The position numbers and the translations under genes are program-made. Below, piece by piece: positions 23,474 to 32,796 of a stretch of 64,000 nucleotides of DNA. The notes beneath the pieces are model-generated. The model saw only the letters and a list, made by a program, of their open reading frames with translations. It ran no database searches and was not told the origin of the DNA. The stretch's first letter is position 1. Each line of letters starts with the position of its first letter. This DNA comes from Octadecabacter dasysiphoniae (GTDB lineage: Bacteria > Pseudomonadota > Alphaproteobacteria > Rhodobacterales > Rhodobacteraceae), in the NCBI RefSeq assembly GCF_021532615.1, contig NZ_JAKGAQ010000001.1, positions 1,270,897 to 1,334,896 of the forward strand. The letters are read 5' to 3'.

Positions 23474-24729
23474 TGTCGCAATCCGTACGTGTCAAAGTCT
23501 GCCCATGTGGCGGTTAGATCGACCATGGTGCCCGCGATCCGTGCCTCATCCAGCGCCATGGCCACCAATCCTGCCTCAAGCGCGTCAACAACGCCCACCG
23601 GAAGGCTGTCTGTCTGCCCTTTCAAAAAGCCAACGATGTCATCCACCATCATATGATCTGCGCCGTAGTGCGCAGAGGCGCGGGTGGCTTCCATTTTGGT
23701 ATAATCATGATCAGCGATAATTGTACCGTCGCGCGCCGTGGCCTTCAGGTTGCCGCGCACAAAGTCGCCTTCGGCCATGCCGTGGGTGCCCATGATGCAA
23801 AACCGGCGGTGTTCGTCGGGGGTGTTCAGGTTCGTGTGAAAGGCCAAGGATGCGCCGCTGTCGTAGTGCAAAATCGCCGTTTGGTGATCGATGATGTCAC
23901 CGTCGGAATGAAATGCATCATCCGCAGTGTTCCACACGGATGGCTTGTAATGCATGATTTCGTTTTCGATATTCGCCGTGGGCGCGTTTTCGGGCACGAA
24001 GGATTTGCGTCCCCCGAAGCTTGCGACGCGCGTGGGGCGCGACCCTGTGACCATGTTGTAGATGTCGATGTCGTGGCAGCATTTTTCGAGCATGAACCCG
24101 CCGGACCAAGACACCATTCGCCGCCAGTCGCGCATGAAAAACGCACCGTGATAGGGCGCGATATGTTCGTTCGCCTCAAGCGACACAATCGGCCCCAGAT
24201 CATCCAGCACGGCGCGCAGATCGACCATATGTTGCGAATAACGCAGCACGAGGCCGACCATCACTCGGTCCGTTCCGTGTTCGGCCAAAAGCGCCGTCAG
24301 TTCCATCGTGTCCTCTTTGGTGGTTACCACAGGTTTTTCGGTAAAAATGCGTACGCCCGCCGCCAACCCGATCTTGATATGTTCGAGGTGAAAGCTGTTG
24401 GGCGATCCGACAAACAACAGGTCCGCATCGGTCTGCGCCAACATATCGCTAAGGTCGTTAAACCGCTGCGTATCTTTGCGAAGTTGCGCACAGGCTGCGA
24501 ACCCTTCGCGCAACTGTGCGATTTTGGGGGCGTCGGGGAATTGCGGGTACGTCTGATCCGGGATCAACGCCTTGGCCGCGTCATCACTGATGGTTTGCCC
24601 GCCAACGTGAAGTGCGGAGTCGGGAAGCGGGTCATAATAGCCCACGATTTCGGCCTCTGGCATGGCGTCTTTGAGGATCGACAGGACGTGTGCGGCCCTT
24701 AATCCGATGCCGGCGGTGACAATTTTCAT
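23470..24729 (-). CDS. Gfo/Idh/MocA-family oxidoreductase
   Basis: 419 residues. The N-terminal Rossmann fold (TAGIGLRAAHVLS, then GYYDP) and the family FTEKPVVTT motif (EKP) are clear; the C-terminal domain is the usual alpha/beta dimerisation sheet. Members are NAD(P)-dependent dehydrogenases of sugars and cyclitols. In this operon it could oxidise an amino sugar or derivative, perhaps as a step specific for a rarer hexosamine. The exact reaction cannot be told. 4-bp overlaps on both sides. Confidence 0.88.
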   Translation of the reverse strand: MKIVTAGIGLRAAHVLSILKDAMPEAEIVGYYDPLPDSALHVGGQTISDDAAKALIPDQTYPQFPDAPKIAQLREGFAACAQLRKDTQRFNDLSDMLAQTDADLLFVGSPNSFHLEHIKIGLAAGVRIFTEKPVVTTKEDTMELTALLAEHGTDRVMVGLVLRYSQHMVDLRAVLDDLGPIVSLEANEHIAPYHGAFFMRDWRRMVSWSGGFMLEKCCHDIDIYNMVTGSRPTRVASFGGRKSFVPENAPTANIENEIMHYKPSVWNTADDAFHSDGDIIDHQTAILHYDSGASLAFHTNLNTPDEHRRFCIMGTHGMAEGDFVRGNLKATARDGTIIADHDYTKMEATRASAHYGADHMMVDDIVGFLKGQTDSLPVGVVDALEAGLVAMALDEARIAGTMVDLTATWADFDTYGLRQ

Positions 24730-25826
24730 GCGACAAGCGCCGGGGCTGATTTGCGCCGCAGCACATCGCCGGATGCATCAAACACGTGGCAGTCTTGCGG
24801 TGCCACAGACAGCATCATCGGTTCCCCTTCTTTGATGGCTGCATCACCGGGCAGTGATGCGCAGAACCGTGTGGCGCCCGCGATCGTGCCATAGGTGATC
24901 GACACACCGCCAAGGCGTTCCAGAACGTTGACTGAAATCTCAAGCCCGTTGTCACCAAGGGCCACGTGTTCGGGGCGAATGCCGACTTCGACTTTGTCGC
25001 CTTTGTTCACCGTCGCGGCCTCAACCGGGAGGGCCATTTGGTGCCCGCCGATCAGTTCAACCTTAATCCCGGATGCATCCGTGGCGAGCACCGTTGCGGG
25101 GATCAGGTTCATGTTGGGCTGGCCGATAAAGGACGCCACGAATTTGGTTTTGGGGTGGTGATACAGCTCCATCGGGGTGCCGAATTGTTCGACCCGCCCG
25201 CCGTTCAAGACCACGATCCGGTCTGCCATTGTCATGGCTTCGATCTGATCATGGGTCACGTAAACCATTGTCGCATCGAGGCTTTTGTGCAGCTGGCTAA
25301 GTTCGACGCGCATGTCACCGCGCAACGCGGCATCAAGATTGGACAGCGGTTCATCGAACAAGAATACTTTGGGGTTGCGCACAATGGACCGCCCGATGGC
25401 GACACGCTGGCGCTGACCGCCGGACAGCTGGCCGGGTTTCAGTTGCAGCTTGTCGGTCAGTTGCAAAACCTCTGCGGCGCGGTGCACCCGTGCGTCCATA
25501 TCGGCCTTTTCCAGCTTCTGCACACGCAGTGGAAAGGCAATGTTTTCATAGACAGAAAGATGCGGATAAAGCGCGTAGGATTGAAACACCATCGATATGC
25601 CGCGTTCAACCGGATGGGCCGCGCTGACGTCTTCCCCGCCGATAATGATCTGGCCTGATGTCGCTTCCTCAAGGCCCGCAATGATGCGCAGCAAGGTGGA
25701 TTTGCCGCAGCCCGACGGGCCGACAAACACCACAAATTCCTTGTCGTTGATGGCAAGGCTGATGTCATGCAACACCTTGGCCGTGCCAAACGACTTGCTG
25801 ATTGAATTGAGATCGAGAGTTGCCAT
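24726..25826 (-). CDS. Sugar ABC importer, ATP-binding protein (UgpC/MalK type)
   Basis: 366 residues with Walker [10 protein letters not shown], signature LSGGQRQRVAIGRS, Walker B VFLFDEPLSNLD and H-loop VTHDQ, plus a C-terminal OB-type regulatory extension as in MalK/UgpC. It energises the two permeases encoded upstream. The ATG at 25826 starts MATLDLNSISKSFG exactly at the family start; an in-frame GTG at 25880 falls in the loop of a strong hairpin and is rejected. Confidence 0.92.
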   Translation of the reverse strand: MATLDLNSISKSFGTAKVLHDISLAINDKEFVVFVGPSGCGKSTLLRIIAGLEEATSGQIIIGGEDVSAAHPVERGISMVFQSYALYPHLSVYENIAFPLRVQKLEKADMDARVHRAAEVLQLTDKLQLKPGQLSGGQRQRVAIGRSIVRNPKVFLFDEPLSNLDAALRGDMRVELSQLHKSLDATMVYVTHDQIEAMTMADRIVVLNGGRVEQFGTPMELYHHPKTKFVASFIGQPNMNLIPATVLATDASGIKVELIGGHQMALPVEAATVNKGDKVEVGIRPEHVALGDNGLEISVNVLERLGGVSITYGTIAGATRFCASLPGDAAIKEGEPMMLSVAPQDCHVFDASGDVLRRKSAPALVA

Positions 25827-25862
25827 GGCGCTGTCTATCCGTTTGAAAGAATTCGGTAAAAT

Positions 25863-25892
25863 GTCGGGGCGGCAGCGCACCGCCGCCCCGAC
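25863..25892 (-). terminator. Strong intercistronic hairpin downstream of the binding-protein gene
   Basis: An 11-bp perfect stem, GTCGGGGCGGC (25863-25873) with GCCGCCCCGAC (25882-25892), has an 8-base loop. It is not followed by a full T tract on the minus strand. Such structures after solute-binding-protein genes usually stabilise the upstream mRNA and lower expression of the downstream ATPase. Confidence 0.8.
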
Positions 25893-25904
25893 AAGGGAGG
25901 TATC

Positions 25905-27116
25905 CTAGAGAGCGTCGGCGAGTTCTTCACCCGCGATTGTCACAAGGTTGTCGACTGTGTCGTCTTCCAGAATGATGCCTTGGATCATGTTGGTGAACAC
26001 AGATTGCAGCGACTTGAAGTCTTCCAAAAGCGGTTCGGGCCCGCCGGTGGAAATGGTTGCTGTGAAGTTTGGCCAGATGCCATCTTCGTAATACAGATCG
26101 GTTTTACCCATCGCCGCATAATCAAGGATGGGCGTCAAACCCCATGAACTGTCCAGATCATACTGGCTGTCGCCCGACGTGATCCGCTGTGCCAATTCCT
26201 GCGCCAGTTCTTCGTGGCCAGACCCTTTGAACACAACAATCGAGTCCGTGATGAGGATGGTGCCGCTGACGCCGGACGGGCCAGCGGGAACAGGTGCAAC
26301 CAACTGGTTGATGTCTTCGTTGTGCTGCCCGTAGCCCCATGGGCCTTGAACGTACATCGCGATTTGGCCGTCGTTGAACAGGTCTTTCAACTGGTCGCGT
26401 TCCCAAGCGGTCGGGCCTTCTTGGGACACAGTCGCAAGCTTGCCGTAGAATTCTAGCGTTTCGCGGGTTTGCGCACTGTCGAGTTGGGATTCGCCTGTGG
26501 CGGGGTCAATCACAACGCCGCCGTTGGAATACAGGTAGTTCAGGAATTGGTGCATCGTGTTGTCGAAGTCTTTGCCCGCAAGGCCGACACCTGCGCTGTC
26601 GGTGTTTGCAACAACGCCTTCGGCCATCGCATACATCTCGTCCCACGTTGTTGGCGCGACACATTCCTGACCGGAGGCTTCGACAATATCACAGTTGATA
26701 TAAAGAGCTTTGGTGGAGAACGCATGCGGATAGCCCCACTGCGTGCCCTCAATCGTAACGGTGTTCAGAACGCCGTCCTGATAGATCACATCATCCTGAA
26801 TGTTGGCCGGAACGATCAGGTCGTTGTTGGCCAGTTGACGCAATGTGCGCGACCCCATGTAGGCGATGCTTGGTGGATCGCCCGCGGCTGCCAATGTCAG
26901 GGATTTGTCCTGACATGTGCCCCATGGGACGGCCTCAAGGTTGACGGTGACGCCGTCATTGTCGGCCTCGAATTGGTCTACAACGGCCTGATCCGCAGCC
27001 CGAACTTCGCCGCCGCACATGATGAAATGCAGCTCTTGTGCGTGACCGTCGGCGAACGCCACAGTCGCACCGCTGGACAGCAAGGCCGCAGCACAGGTGA
27101 GTTTGATAAGTTTCAT
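25905..27116 (-). CDS. Sugar ABC importer, periplasmic substrate-binding protein
   Basis: 403 residues. A clear signal peptide starts MKLIKLTCAAALLSSGAT and probably ends in AFADG. The mature protein is a family-1 extracellular binding protein (maltose/glycerol-3-phosphate type). ATG 27116 follows GGGAGAC. It is transcribed after the two permeases and is followed by a stable hairpin. Context predicts GlcNAc, GalNAc or chito-oligosaccharide as ligand; the cytoplasmic GH20 enzyme favours an oligosaccharide. Confidence 0.92.
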   Translation of the reverse strand: MKLIKLTCAAALLSSGATVAFADGHAQELHFIMCGGEVRAADQAVVDQFEADNDGVTVNLEAVPWGTCQDKSLTLAAAGDPPSIAYMGSRTLRQLANNDLIVPANIQDDVIYQDGVLNTVTIEGTQWGYPHAFSTKALYINCDIVEASGQECVAPTTWDEMYAMAEGVVANTDSAGVGLAGKDFDNTMHQFLNYLYSNGGVVIDPATGESQLDSAQTRETLEFYGKLATVSQEGPTAWERDQLKDLFNDGQIAMYVQGPWGYGQHNEDINQLVAPVPAGPSGVSGTILITDSIVVFKGSGHEELAQELAQRITSGDSQYDLDSSWGLTPILDYAAMGKTDLYYEDGIWPNFTATISTGGPEPLLEDFKSLQSVFTNMIQGIILEDDTVDNLVTIAGEELADAL

Positions 27117-27150
27117 TTTGTAGTCTCCCTTGGTTGGTAGTTTCGTTTCA

Positions 27151-27993
27151 TTATTCTTTGACCGCACCCGCCGTGAGGCCCGCGACGAGGTATTTTTGCA
27201 GAAACAAAAAGATGACCATGACCGGCAAAACACCGACCAAAGCAGCCGCCATCATCTGGTTCCACGTCACATCCTGATAGCCGATGAATTCGAACAATCC
27301 GGCAGGCAGGGGTTGCAGTTCACGCTGTTGGTTGAACGTGATTGCGAACAGAAATTGCTGGGCATAGGCGCCGATGAACACGGCCGTTCCCACGACGATC
27401 AGGCCCGGTGTGGCAAGTGGCAAAACCACGCGGCGCAGCGTGTACATACGCGATGCACCATCCACAAAGGCCGCTTCTTCCAGCTCTTTCGGGATTTTTT
27501 CGAGGTAACTGCGCAACAGCCAGATGCCTGTCGGAATAAGGAATGCGACACCGGGCACGATCATCGCCCAATAGGTGTTCAGCAACCCGAGCGAGCGCAG
27601 CACACGGTAAAGCGGGATCAACAGAACCGCGCCCGTGAACATGTTCACCCCAAGAAAAATCGCGAGGGAGGCATTTTTGAAAGGGAAATCTAGACGCGCA
27701 TAGGCGTAGGCGGCGGGCACCACGAACACCATGGTGATCAGGGTCACCGAAGTGGCGATAAAGACCGAGTTGAAGATGTAGCGCCCCAGCAGCGGGACCG
27801 TGTCCCACATGTCGCTGTAGGCCTGAAAACTGAAATCGTCCGACCAGAACTGGTAGGGGCTGCGAAACAAATGTTCGAGGGGGCGCAGCGACGCCATGAA
27901 CATTTCAAAGAATGGAAGCAGGATGAACGTCAGGAACACGAGGAGTGCTGCGTAAATCCCGACCGTCTGTAACTTTGTATACTTGTCCATCAT
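27151..27993 (-). CDS. Sugar ABC importer, permease (MalG/UgpE type)
   Basis: 280 residues with six membrane segments. The cytoplasmic EAA loop is visible at KELEEAAFVDGASRMYTL followed by LPLATPGL. Pairs with the upstream permease to form the membrane channel. The start is two adjacent ATGs (27993/27990), directly after the stop of the preceding permease gene. Confidence 0.93.
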   Translation of the reverse strand: MMDKYTKLQTVGIYAALLVFLTFILLPFFEMFMASLRPLEHLFRSPYQFWSDDFSFQAYSDMWDTVPLLGRYIFNSVFIATSVTLITMVFVVPAAYAYARLDFPFKNASLAIFLGVNMFTGAVLLIPLYRVLRSLGLLNTYWAMIVPGVAFLIPTGIWLLRSYLEKIPKELEEAAFVDGASRMYTLRRVVLPLATPGLIVVGTAVFIGAYAQQFLFAITFNQQRELQPLPAGLFEFIGYQDVTWNQMMAAALVGVLPVMVIFLFLQKYLVAGLTAGAVKE

Positions 27994-27994
27994 C

Positions 27995-28927
27995 CTATTT
28001 GGTCCCGTATTTGCGGTTCACGAATTTCAGCACGTTGAGGTACAACAGCGCGAACACACCCAGCAGGATCACGATGATCACCGCCCGTGCGGACCCTTCG
28101 CCGAATTTGAAATTGCTGATCGCGGTTTTGTAGGTATCGATGATCAGGGTTGTGGTGGCGCTGCGCGGGCCACCTTCGGTCAAGATCCAGATGACCTCGA
28201 ACGAATTGAACGTGAAGATCGCCGACAGCAGTGACATCGACACGATGACGGGCATGATCTGCGGGATCGTGATGCGGCGGAACCGGTACCACCGCCCTGC
28301 CCCGTCAACCCACGCGGCCTCATACAGATCGCGGCTGACGCCCTGCATCGCGGCAAGGAAAAACAGGGTGACCATGGGCGTGCCGACCCAGACATCGGCA
28401 ACCACTGCGGAATAAAACGCGGATCGTTTATAGGCGAGGAATTCGAACGGGCCGTCGGTGATGCCCAGCGACATCATCGATCCAGACAAAACCCCGAAAT
28501 ATCCGTTGTAAAGCCATAGCCAGCCGATCATCCCGATGGCCATGGGAATGATCCATGGCGGCATGACCAAAACGCGAAACAGCGCGCGCCCGGGCACGGC
28601 GGCATTCAGCAGTGTCGCGCCGATCAACCCAAGGACCAGTTTCAGACCCACAGATAGGAACATCCAGTAGAAGGTGCGCACAATGGTCTGATGGAATTTG
28701 CGGCTTTCAACGAGGTCTTGGTAATTGGCAAGGCCGACGTATTCTTCGCCGCCCAGTCCCGCCTCCATGAAAGACAAGCGGATCGTTTCGGCCAGCGGCC
28801 AGGCCACAATGATGGCGATGAACAACATCGCAGGACCAATAAGAAGCCATGCGAACACCGCTTCGGGCAATGTCTTGGCCTTCGGTTTAAAGGTGCCTTG
28901 GCCAATTTGTTGCGTCACATCTGCCAT
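27995..28927 (-). CDS. Sugar ABC importer, permease (MalF/UgpA type)
   Basis: 310 residues with six membrane segments and an EAA motif region at DLYEAAWVDGAGRWYRF followed by ITIPQIMP. First gene of the long minus-strand amino-sugar operon. The promoter must lie in 28928-29140, shared with the divergent repressor gene. Confidence 0.93.
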   Translation of the reverse strand: MADVTQQIGQGTFKPKAKTLPEAVFAWLLIGPAMLFIAIIVAWPLAETIRLSFMEAGLGGEEYVGLANYQDLVESRKFHQTIVRTFYWMFLSVGLKLVLGLIGATLLNAAVPGRALFRVLVMPPWIIPMAIGMIGWLWLYNGYFGVLSGSMMSLGITDGPFEFLAYKRSAFYSAVVADVWVGTPMVTLFFLAAMQGVSRDLYEAAWVDGAGRWYRFRRITIPQIMPVIVSMSLLSAIFTFNSFEVIWILTEGGPRSATTTLIIDTYKTAISNFKFGEGSARAVIIVILLGVFALLYLNVLKFVNRKYGTK

Positions 28928-28994
28928 TTATCCCCCGACAATCGCATTCGAATCATTCGCTTTCATAAAGCCTACCGCAGAATTCGGCTTTTAC

Positions 28995-29010
28995 TACCAG
29001 TCTAGTACCA
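28995..29010. promoter_or_regulatory. Possible second operator in the divergent amino-sugar promoter
   Basis: TACCA is repeated at 28995-28999 and 29006-29010 around a central CTAG, loosely resembling DasR/NagR-type sites (TGGT-CTAG-ACCA), but the half-sites are direct rather than inverted. It lies 68 bp from the minus-strand operon start. Low confidence. Confidence 0.3.
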
Positions 29011-29093
29011 AAGTTGATCTTCGATAAAATTTACATCAATAACAGCTAGTTATGGTGTGTTTCGTAATGCCATGTTGTCAAAGTGGCTTGCAT

Positions 29094-29114
29094 TGGTATT
29101 GTTTATTGATACCA
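29094..29114. promoter_or_regulatory. Candidate operator of the HutC-type GntR repressor
   Basis: TGGTAT (29094-29099) and ATACCA (29109-29114) form a perfect 6-bp inverted repeat with a 9-base AT-rich spacer, 27 bp upstream of the repressor start. TGGT/ACCA half-sites are typical for GntR/HutC regulators of amino-sugar genes. It could control both divergent transcripts. Confidence 0.6.
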
Positions 29115-29140
29115 CAAGATACCTGATCCGAGGATGATCC

Positions 29141-29896
29141 ATGACTGATCTGATTGCCGAACTTGACCCGACCCAGTGGTATCGCGACGGACGCGGGCCG
29201 CGTTACAAACAGCTGCACCGCCATATCCGGGGTTTGGTGTCATCCGGTGATCTGGCCGCAGAAGACCAACTGCCGTCCGAGCGTGAAATCGCGGATCGTG
29301 CGCAAATCAGCCGCGTCACGGTGCGCAAGGCCATCGCGGAACTGGTCGCGGATGGATTGATCGAACAACGCCACGGCGCGGGATCGTTTGTGCGGGCCAG
29401 CAGCAACCGGTTTGAACAATCGTTGTCGTCGCTTGTGTCGTTTACCGAAAATCTGCAAGCACGGGGGATCACATCGGCCAGCCGCGTTTTGTTGAAAGGT
29501 TTGTTTCGCCCCACCCCGACAGAGGCGATGGTCCTCGGCCTATCGCCGCATCATCAGGTTGCGCGCATTAATCGTTTGCGCAGTGGTGACGGTGTGCCCA
29601 TGGCCTTGGAATATTCATCCCTTCCCGAGGATGTTTTGCCGCGCCCCGACAAGATTGACCTGTCGTTGTACGAATTGCTGCGTGCCCGCGGGACGGCACC
29701 GACACGGGCGATACAGCGGGTGATTGCAGTCAACGCCACCGCGCCTGTTGCGGACTTGCTTGACCTTGCCGAAGGGGCGGCGGTTCTTCAGATCGAGCGC
29801 ACGGCCTACCTCGCGTCAGGGCGCCCGATTGAATTCACCAGCGGCATCTATCGGTCTGATATATATGATTTTGTTTCTGAACTAAGGCTGGACTGA
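29141..29896 (+). CDS. GntR/HutC-family repressor of amino-sugar genes (NagR-like)
   Basis: 251 residues: N-terminal winged helix (about 18-85; LPSEREIADRAQISRVTVRKAIAE interrupted here only by listing) and a C-terminal UTRA ligand domain (about 100-245). HutC-type members such as NagR and DasR sense amino-sugar phosphates. The gene is divergent from the importer operon and one base upstream of the GH20 gene, a layout that strongly suggests control of both. ATG 29141 follows GAGGATG. Confidence 0.9.
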   Translation: MTDLIAELDPTQWYRDGRGPRYKQLHRHIRGLVSSGDLAAEDQLPSEREIADRAQISRVTVRKAIAELVADGLIEQRHGAGSFVRASSNRFEQSLSSLVSFTENLQARGITSASRVLLKGLFRPTPTEAMVLGLSPHHQVARINRLRSGDGVPMALEYSSLPEDVLPRPDKIDLSLYELLRARGTAPTRAIQRVIAVNATAPVADLLDLAEGAAVLQIERTAYLASGRPIEFTSGIYRSDIYDFVSELRLD

Positions 29897-29897
29897 C

Positions 29898-31688
29898 ATG
29901 CACTATGACTGCCGTATTGAGGGTGATCTTCTGGTTTGCACATTGACGCCCGATCGGACCCTTAGGGGGGCGGTGTTCTGCTGTTCGGGTATGGCGCCCA
30001 TGGCCCCCGTTTTGGGCGGCACGTTGGCGCGGTCTTTGGGCAGCTACACCGAAATTGCGCTACCAGATTTGGCCGCTGACGCCCCCCACGTTTTTCATCT
30101 GCGCTACACGGGCGGCTACACCCCCGCCAACCGCGCGTGGATGCCGCTTGGCCCCTATCTGCGCGATGGCGAGGATATTGTTGTGCTGCCGCCAACACCT
30201 GCGGGCCGCATGGCCAAACCACGCGGTGACAGTGCCCCGTTGGAGGGGCTGTCGGTTGTTCCCCAGCCGGACGGTTGGGTGCCAACCGGGCAAACTGTGG
30301 ATATTGACGGGGTCAAAGTGCAAGGCGGCGCGCTGAGGGCTGTCACTGACCTTGCGGATCGTCAGGGGATGTCGTTTCGCGGGTCACATCCGGTAACGCT
30401 CGTTCATCAGGATTTGCCCAAAGACGCCTATTCTATCGCGATCGCACGCGACGGGATCACCATTGGCGCATCCGGTTACGATGGGCAGTTTTATGCAGGG
30501 ATCACGCTGTTGACCTTGCTACAACACGGGCCGCTGCCGTGCGGGGACATCACCGATACGCCCCGTTTTGAATGGCGCGGTCAGCACCTTGACACGGCGC
30601 GCCATTACTTTGATCCGACCAGCATCACAGCCCTTCTGGACCTGATGGCTTTGCTAAAGCTGAACCGGTTTCACTGGCATTTTGCGGACGACGAAGCATT
30701 CCGCATTGAGCTTGATACCCTGCCCGAACTGGCGACAAAAACCGCGTTGCGCGGGGAGGGCCAGTTTTTGCCCGCCCTGTTTGGTGGGTCACCGTGTGAG
30801 GGTGGGTCATACCCAAAAGACACCGTGCGCGACATCATCGCCCATGCCACGGCACTGAATATTGAAGTCATGCCCGAGATAGAAACGCCTGCCCACGCCT
30901 TGGCCGTTGCGGCGATTTACCCCGACACGCGCGATCCTGGTGACAATGGTCAGGAAACGTCCGTGCAGGGATATCAGGGCAACGCAATGAACCCAGCAAT
31001 GGCGAAATCCTGGCAGGTTTGGGAAGCGATGATTGATGAAATAAGCGATCTGTTCCCATTCGATCATCTGCATCTGGGGTGTGATGAACTGGCCGAGGAC
31101 ACATGGATGAGCAGCCCCCGCGCCCGCGCCCTGATGGCGGAGCACGGGCTGGAAACCACCCATGATTTGCAAGGCTGGACGATTGAAAAACTTGCCGCCT
31201 ACACCGCCCGCAAAGGCAAACGCCCCGCTGCATGGGAAGAGGCCGCGCAAGGGTCAAACGGCGGGATCGGCAACAACGCGACCCTGTTCAGCTGGACAGG
31301 CCAAGGCCCCGGACTGGATGCCGCACGCGCTGGATATGACGTGGTCATGACCCCCGCGCAGCATGTTTACCTTGATATGGCCCATACGGATGATCCAAAC
31401 GATTGGGGGGCCAGTTGGGCGGCATTTGTCGACCTGCCCGACACAATTGCATGGGATCCCGTGCCCGATCCTGCGTTAGTGGGCCGCATCATTGGTGTTC
31501 AGGGTGCGTTCTGGTCGGAATTCACCACCCAAGATAGCGAATTATGGCCGATGATTATGCCACGGATGTTGGGGGTGGCCATGATGGCGTGGCAGTCAGA
31601 CCCGCCAAACCCTGACGTTTTGAAAGCCCTGTCGCACCGCTACAGTGTTGATGATAGCGGGCAGGTTACGATCGGGACGCAGGGCTAA
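29898..31688 (+). CDS. Cytoplasmic beta-N-acetylhexosaminidase, GH20
   Basis: 596 residues: an N-terminal beta domain (about 1-200), then the GH20 TIM barrel (WRGQHLDTARHYF, LKLNRFHWHFADDEAF, EVMPEIETPAHA). The catalytic Asp-Glu pair is D396-E397 in HLGCDEL, with Cys where most members have Gly. Substrate-assisted catalysis removes terminal GlcNAc or GalNAc. There is no signal peptide, so it acts on oligosaccharides imported by the linked ABC system. It follows the repressor by one base and is followed by a hairpin terminator. Confidence 0.93.
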   Translation: MHYDCRIEGDLLVCTLTPDRTLRGAVFCCSGMAPMAPVLGGTLARSLGSYTEIALPDLAADAPHVFHLRYTGGYTPANRAWMPLGPYLRDGEDIVVLPPTPAGRMAKPRGDSAPLEGLSVVPQPDGWVPTGQTVDIDGVKVQGGALRAVTDLADRQGMSFRGSHPVTLVHQDLPKDAYSIAIARDGITIGASGYDGQFYAGITLLTLLQHGPLPCGDITDTPRFEWRGQHLDTARHYFDPTSITALLDLMALLKLNRFHWHFADDEAFRIELDTLPELATKTALRGEGQFLPALFGGSPCEGGSYPKDTVRDIIAHATALNIEVMPEIETPAHALAVAAIYPDTRDPGDNGQETSVQGYQGNAMNPAMAKSWQVWEAMIDEISDLFPFDHLHLGCDELAEDTWMSSPRARALMAEHGLETTHDLQGWTIEKLAAYTARKGKRPAAWEEAAQGSNGGIGNNATLFSWTGQGPGLDAARAGYDVVMTPAQHVYLDMAHTDDPNDWGASWAAFVDLPDTIAWDPVPDPALVGRIIGVQGAFWSEFTTQDSELWPMIMPRMLGVAMMAWQSDPPNPDVLKALSHRYSVDDSGQVTIGTQG

Positions 31689-31694
31689 AGTGAC

Positions 31695-31714
31695 ACCCCG
31701 CCAAAAGCGGGGGT
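31695..31714 (+). terminator. Hairpin terminator after the GH20 gene
   Basis: CCCCGC (31696-31701) pairs with GCGGGG (31707-31712) around CAAAA, 8 bp after the stop. The T tract is poor, so termination may be partial. Confidence 0.55.
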
Positions 31715-31800
31715 ATTCCATACCTTTGCGATCTGCGCGGTTGTGAGGCTTGGTTTAGTCGTTACCTTAATTCGACATGACCCAATGAAAGATCAACACG

Positions 31801-32796
31801 GTGCAGCCCTCAGTCTCGATCATAGGAACCGGTGCAGCGTTGCCGAACACTGTCTGGACGACGCAAAAGCTGCGTGACACCTTTGGCGATGACGCGGCCA
31901 AACAGGCAGAAACGACGGGTGTTTTAAGCCGCCGATATTGCAGCAGCGAAAGCCAGATTGACATGGCCTGTGACGCCGCCCGCGCTGCAATTGGGGCTGC
32001 CGACATTGGGGTCAATGATATTGATCTGGTCCTGTCCGCCAGCGCTGTGCCCTATCAGACATTGCCCAGCACCGCGCCTTTGGTGATGTCACGCCTTGGG
32101 ATGGCGGATGGGGTTGCCGCAGCCTTTGATGTGAACAGCACCTGCTTAAGCTTTCTGACCGCGCTTGAGGTGGCGACGCGTATGATCTGTGCACAACAAG
32201 CCCGCACCGCGTTGATCGTGTCTTCTGAAATCGCGTCACGCGCGTTGCCGTGGCGGACTGACCCGTGCACCGCTGCCCTCTTCGGGGACGGCGCGGGGGC
32301 GGTGATTGTGCGCAAATCGGTCGACGATTCGGTCGGTTTGAAGGCCGCGCAGATGCGCACCTATCCGTCGGCCTATGACGCCTGTTCCATCGGTGCGGGC
32401 GGCACGCGGATCGACTATCACACCAACCCGGAGGAATTCGCCCGACAGGCTTGGTTTGCGATGGATGGAAAGGAATTGTTCCGCCTCAGTTCGCGTCATT
32501 TCAAAGGCTTTGTGGCTGATTTGCTTGATAAGGCGGGTTGGTCGTTGGACGATGTGGATGTGATCGTCCCCCATCAAGCAAGCCCCGCCGGATTGACACA
32601 TATGATCAAACAAGTGGGCGTTGCGCCGCAAAAGGTCGTCAATATCGTTGCGGAGTATGGCAACCAGATTGCGGCGTCTTTGCCCGTTGCACTGGATCAC
32701 GCCATGCAGGGTGGTCGTATCCAACAGGGTGCAAAAATCCTGTTTCTGGGCACGTCTGCGGGTGTGTCTTTTGGTGGTGTGGCATGGCAGACCTAG
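31801..32796 (+). CDS. 3-oxoacyl-ACP synthase III (KASIII/FabH-like) of a biosynthetic cluster
   Basis: 331 residues of the thiolase fold. The catalytic triad is C115 in VNSTCLSF, H258 in VPHQAS and N288 in EYGNQIA. GTG 31801 starts the typical SIIGTGAALP strand; no in-frame ATG is available upstream. FabH proper starts fatty-acid synthesis, but this copy sits with an SDR, an adenylate-forming enzyme and a Rieske oxygenase, so it more likely condenses an acyl unit for a specialised product, as OleA or natural-product KASIII enzymes do. It overlaps the next gene by 13 bp. Confidence 0.85.
   Translation: MQPSVSIIGTGAALPNTVWTTQKLRDTFGDDAAKQAETTGVLSRRYCSSESQIDMACDAARAAIGAADIGVNDIDLVLSASAVPYQTLPSTAPLVMSRLGMADGVAAAFDVNSTCLSFLTALEVATRMICAQQARTALIVSSEIASRALPWRTDPCTAALFGDGAGAVIVRKSVDDSVGLKAAQMRTYPSAYDACSIGAGGTRIDYHTNPEEFARQAWFAMDGKELFRLSSRHFKGFVADLLDKAGWSLDDVDVIVPHQASPAGLTHMIKQVGVAPQKVVNIVAEYGNQIAASLPVALDHAMQGGRIQQGAKILFLGTSAGVSFGGVAWQT

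Noticed and set aside
23653..24702. 349-codon plus-strand frame opposite the Gfo/Idh gene
   Set aside because: Shadow frame; the minus-strand protein has clear Rossmann and EKP motifs and operon overlaps on both sides.
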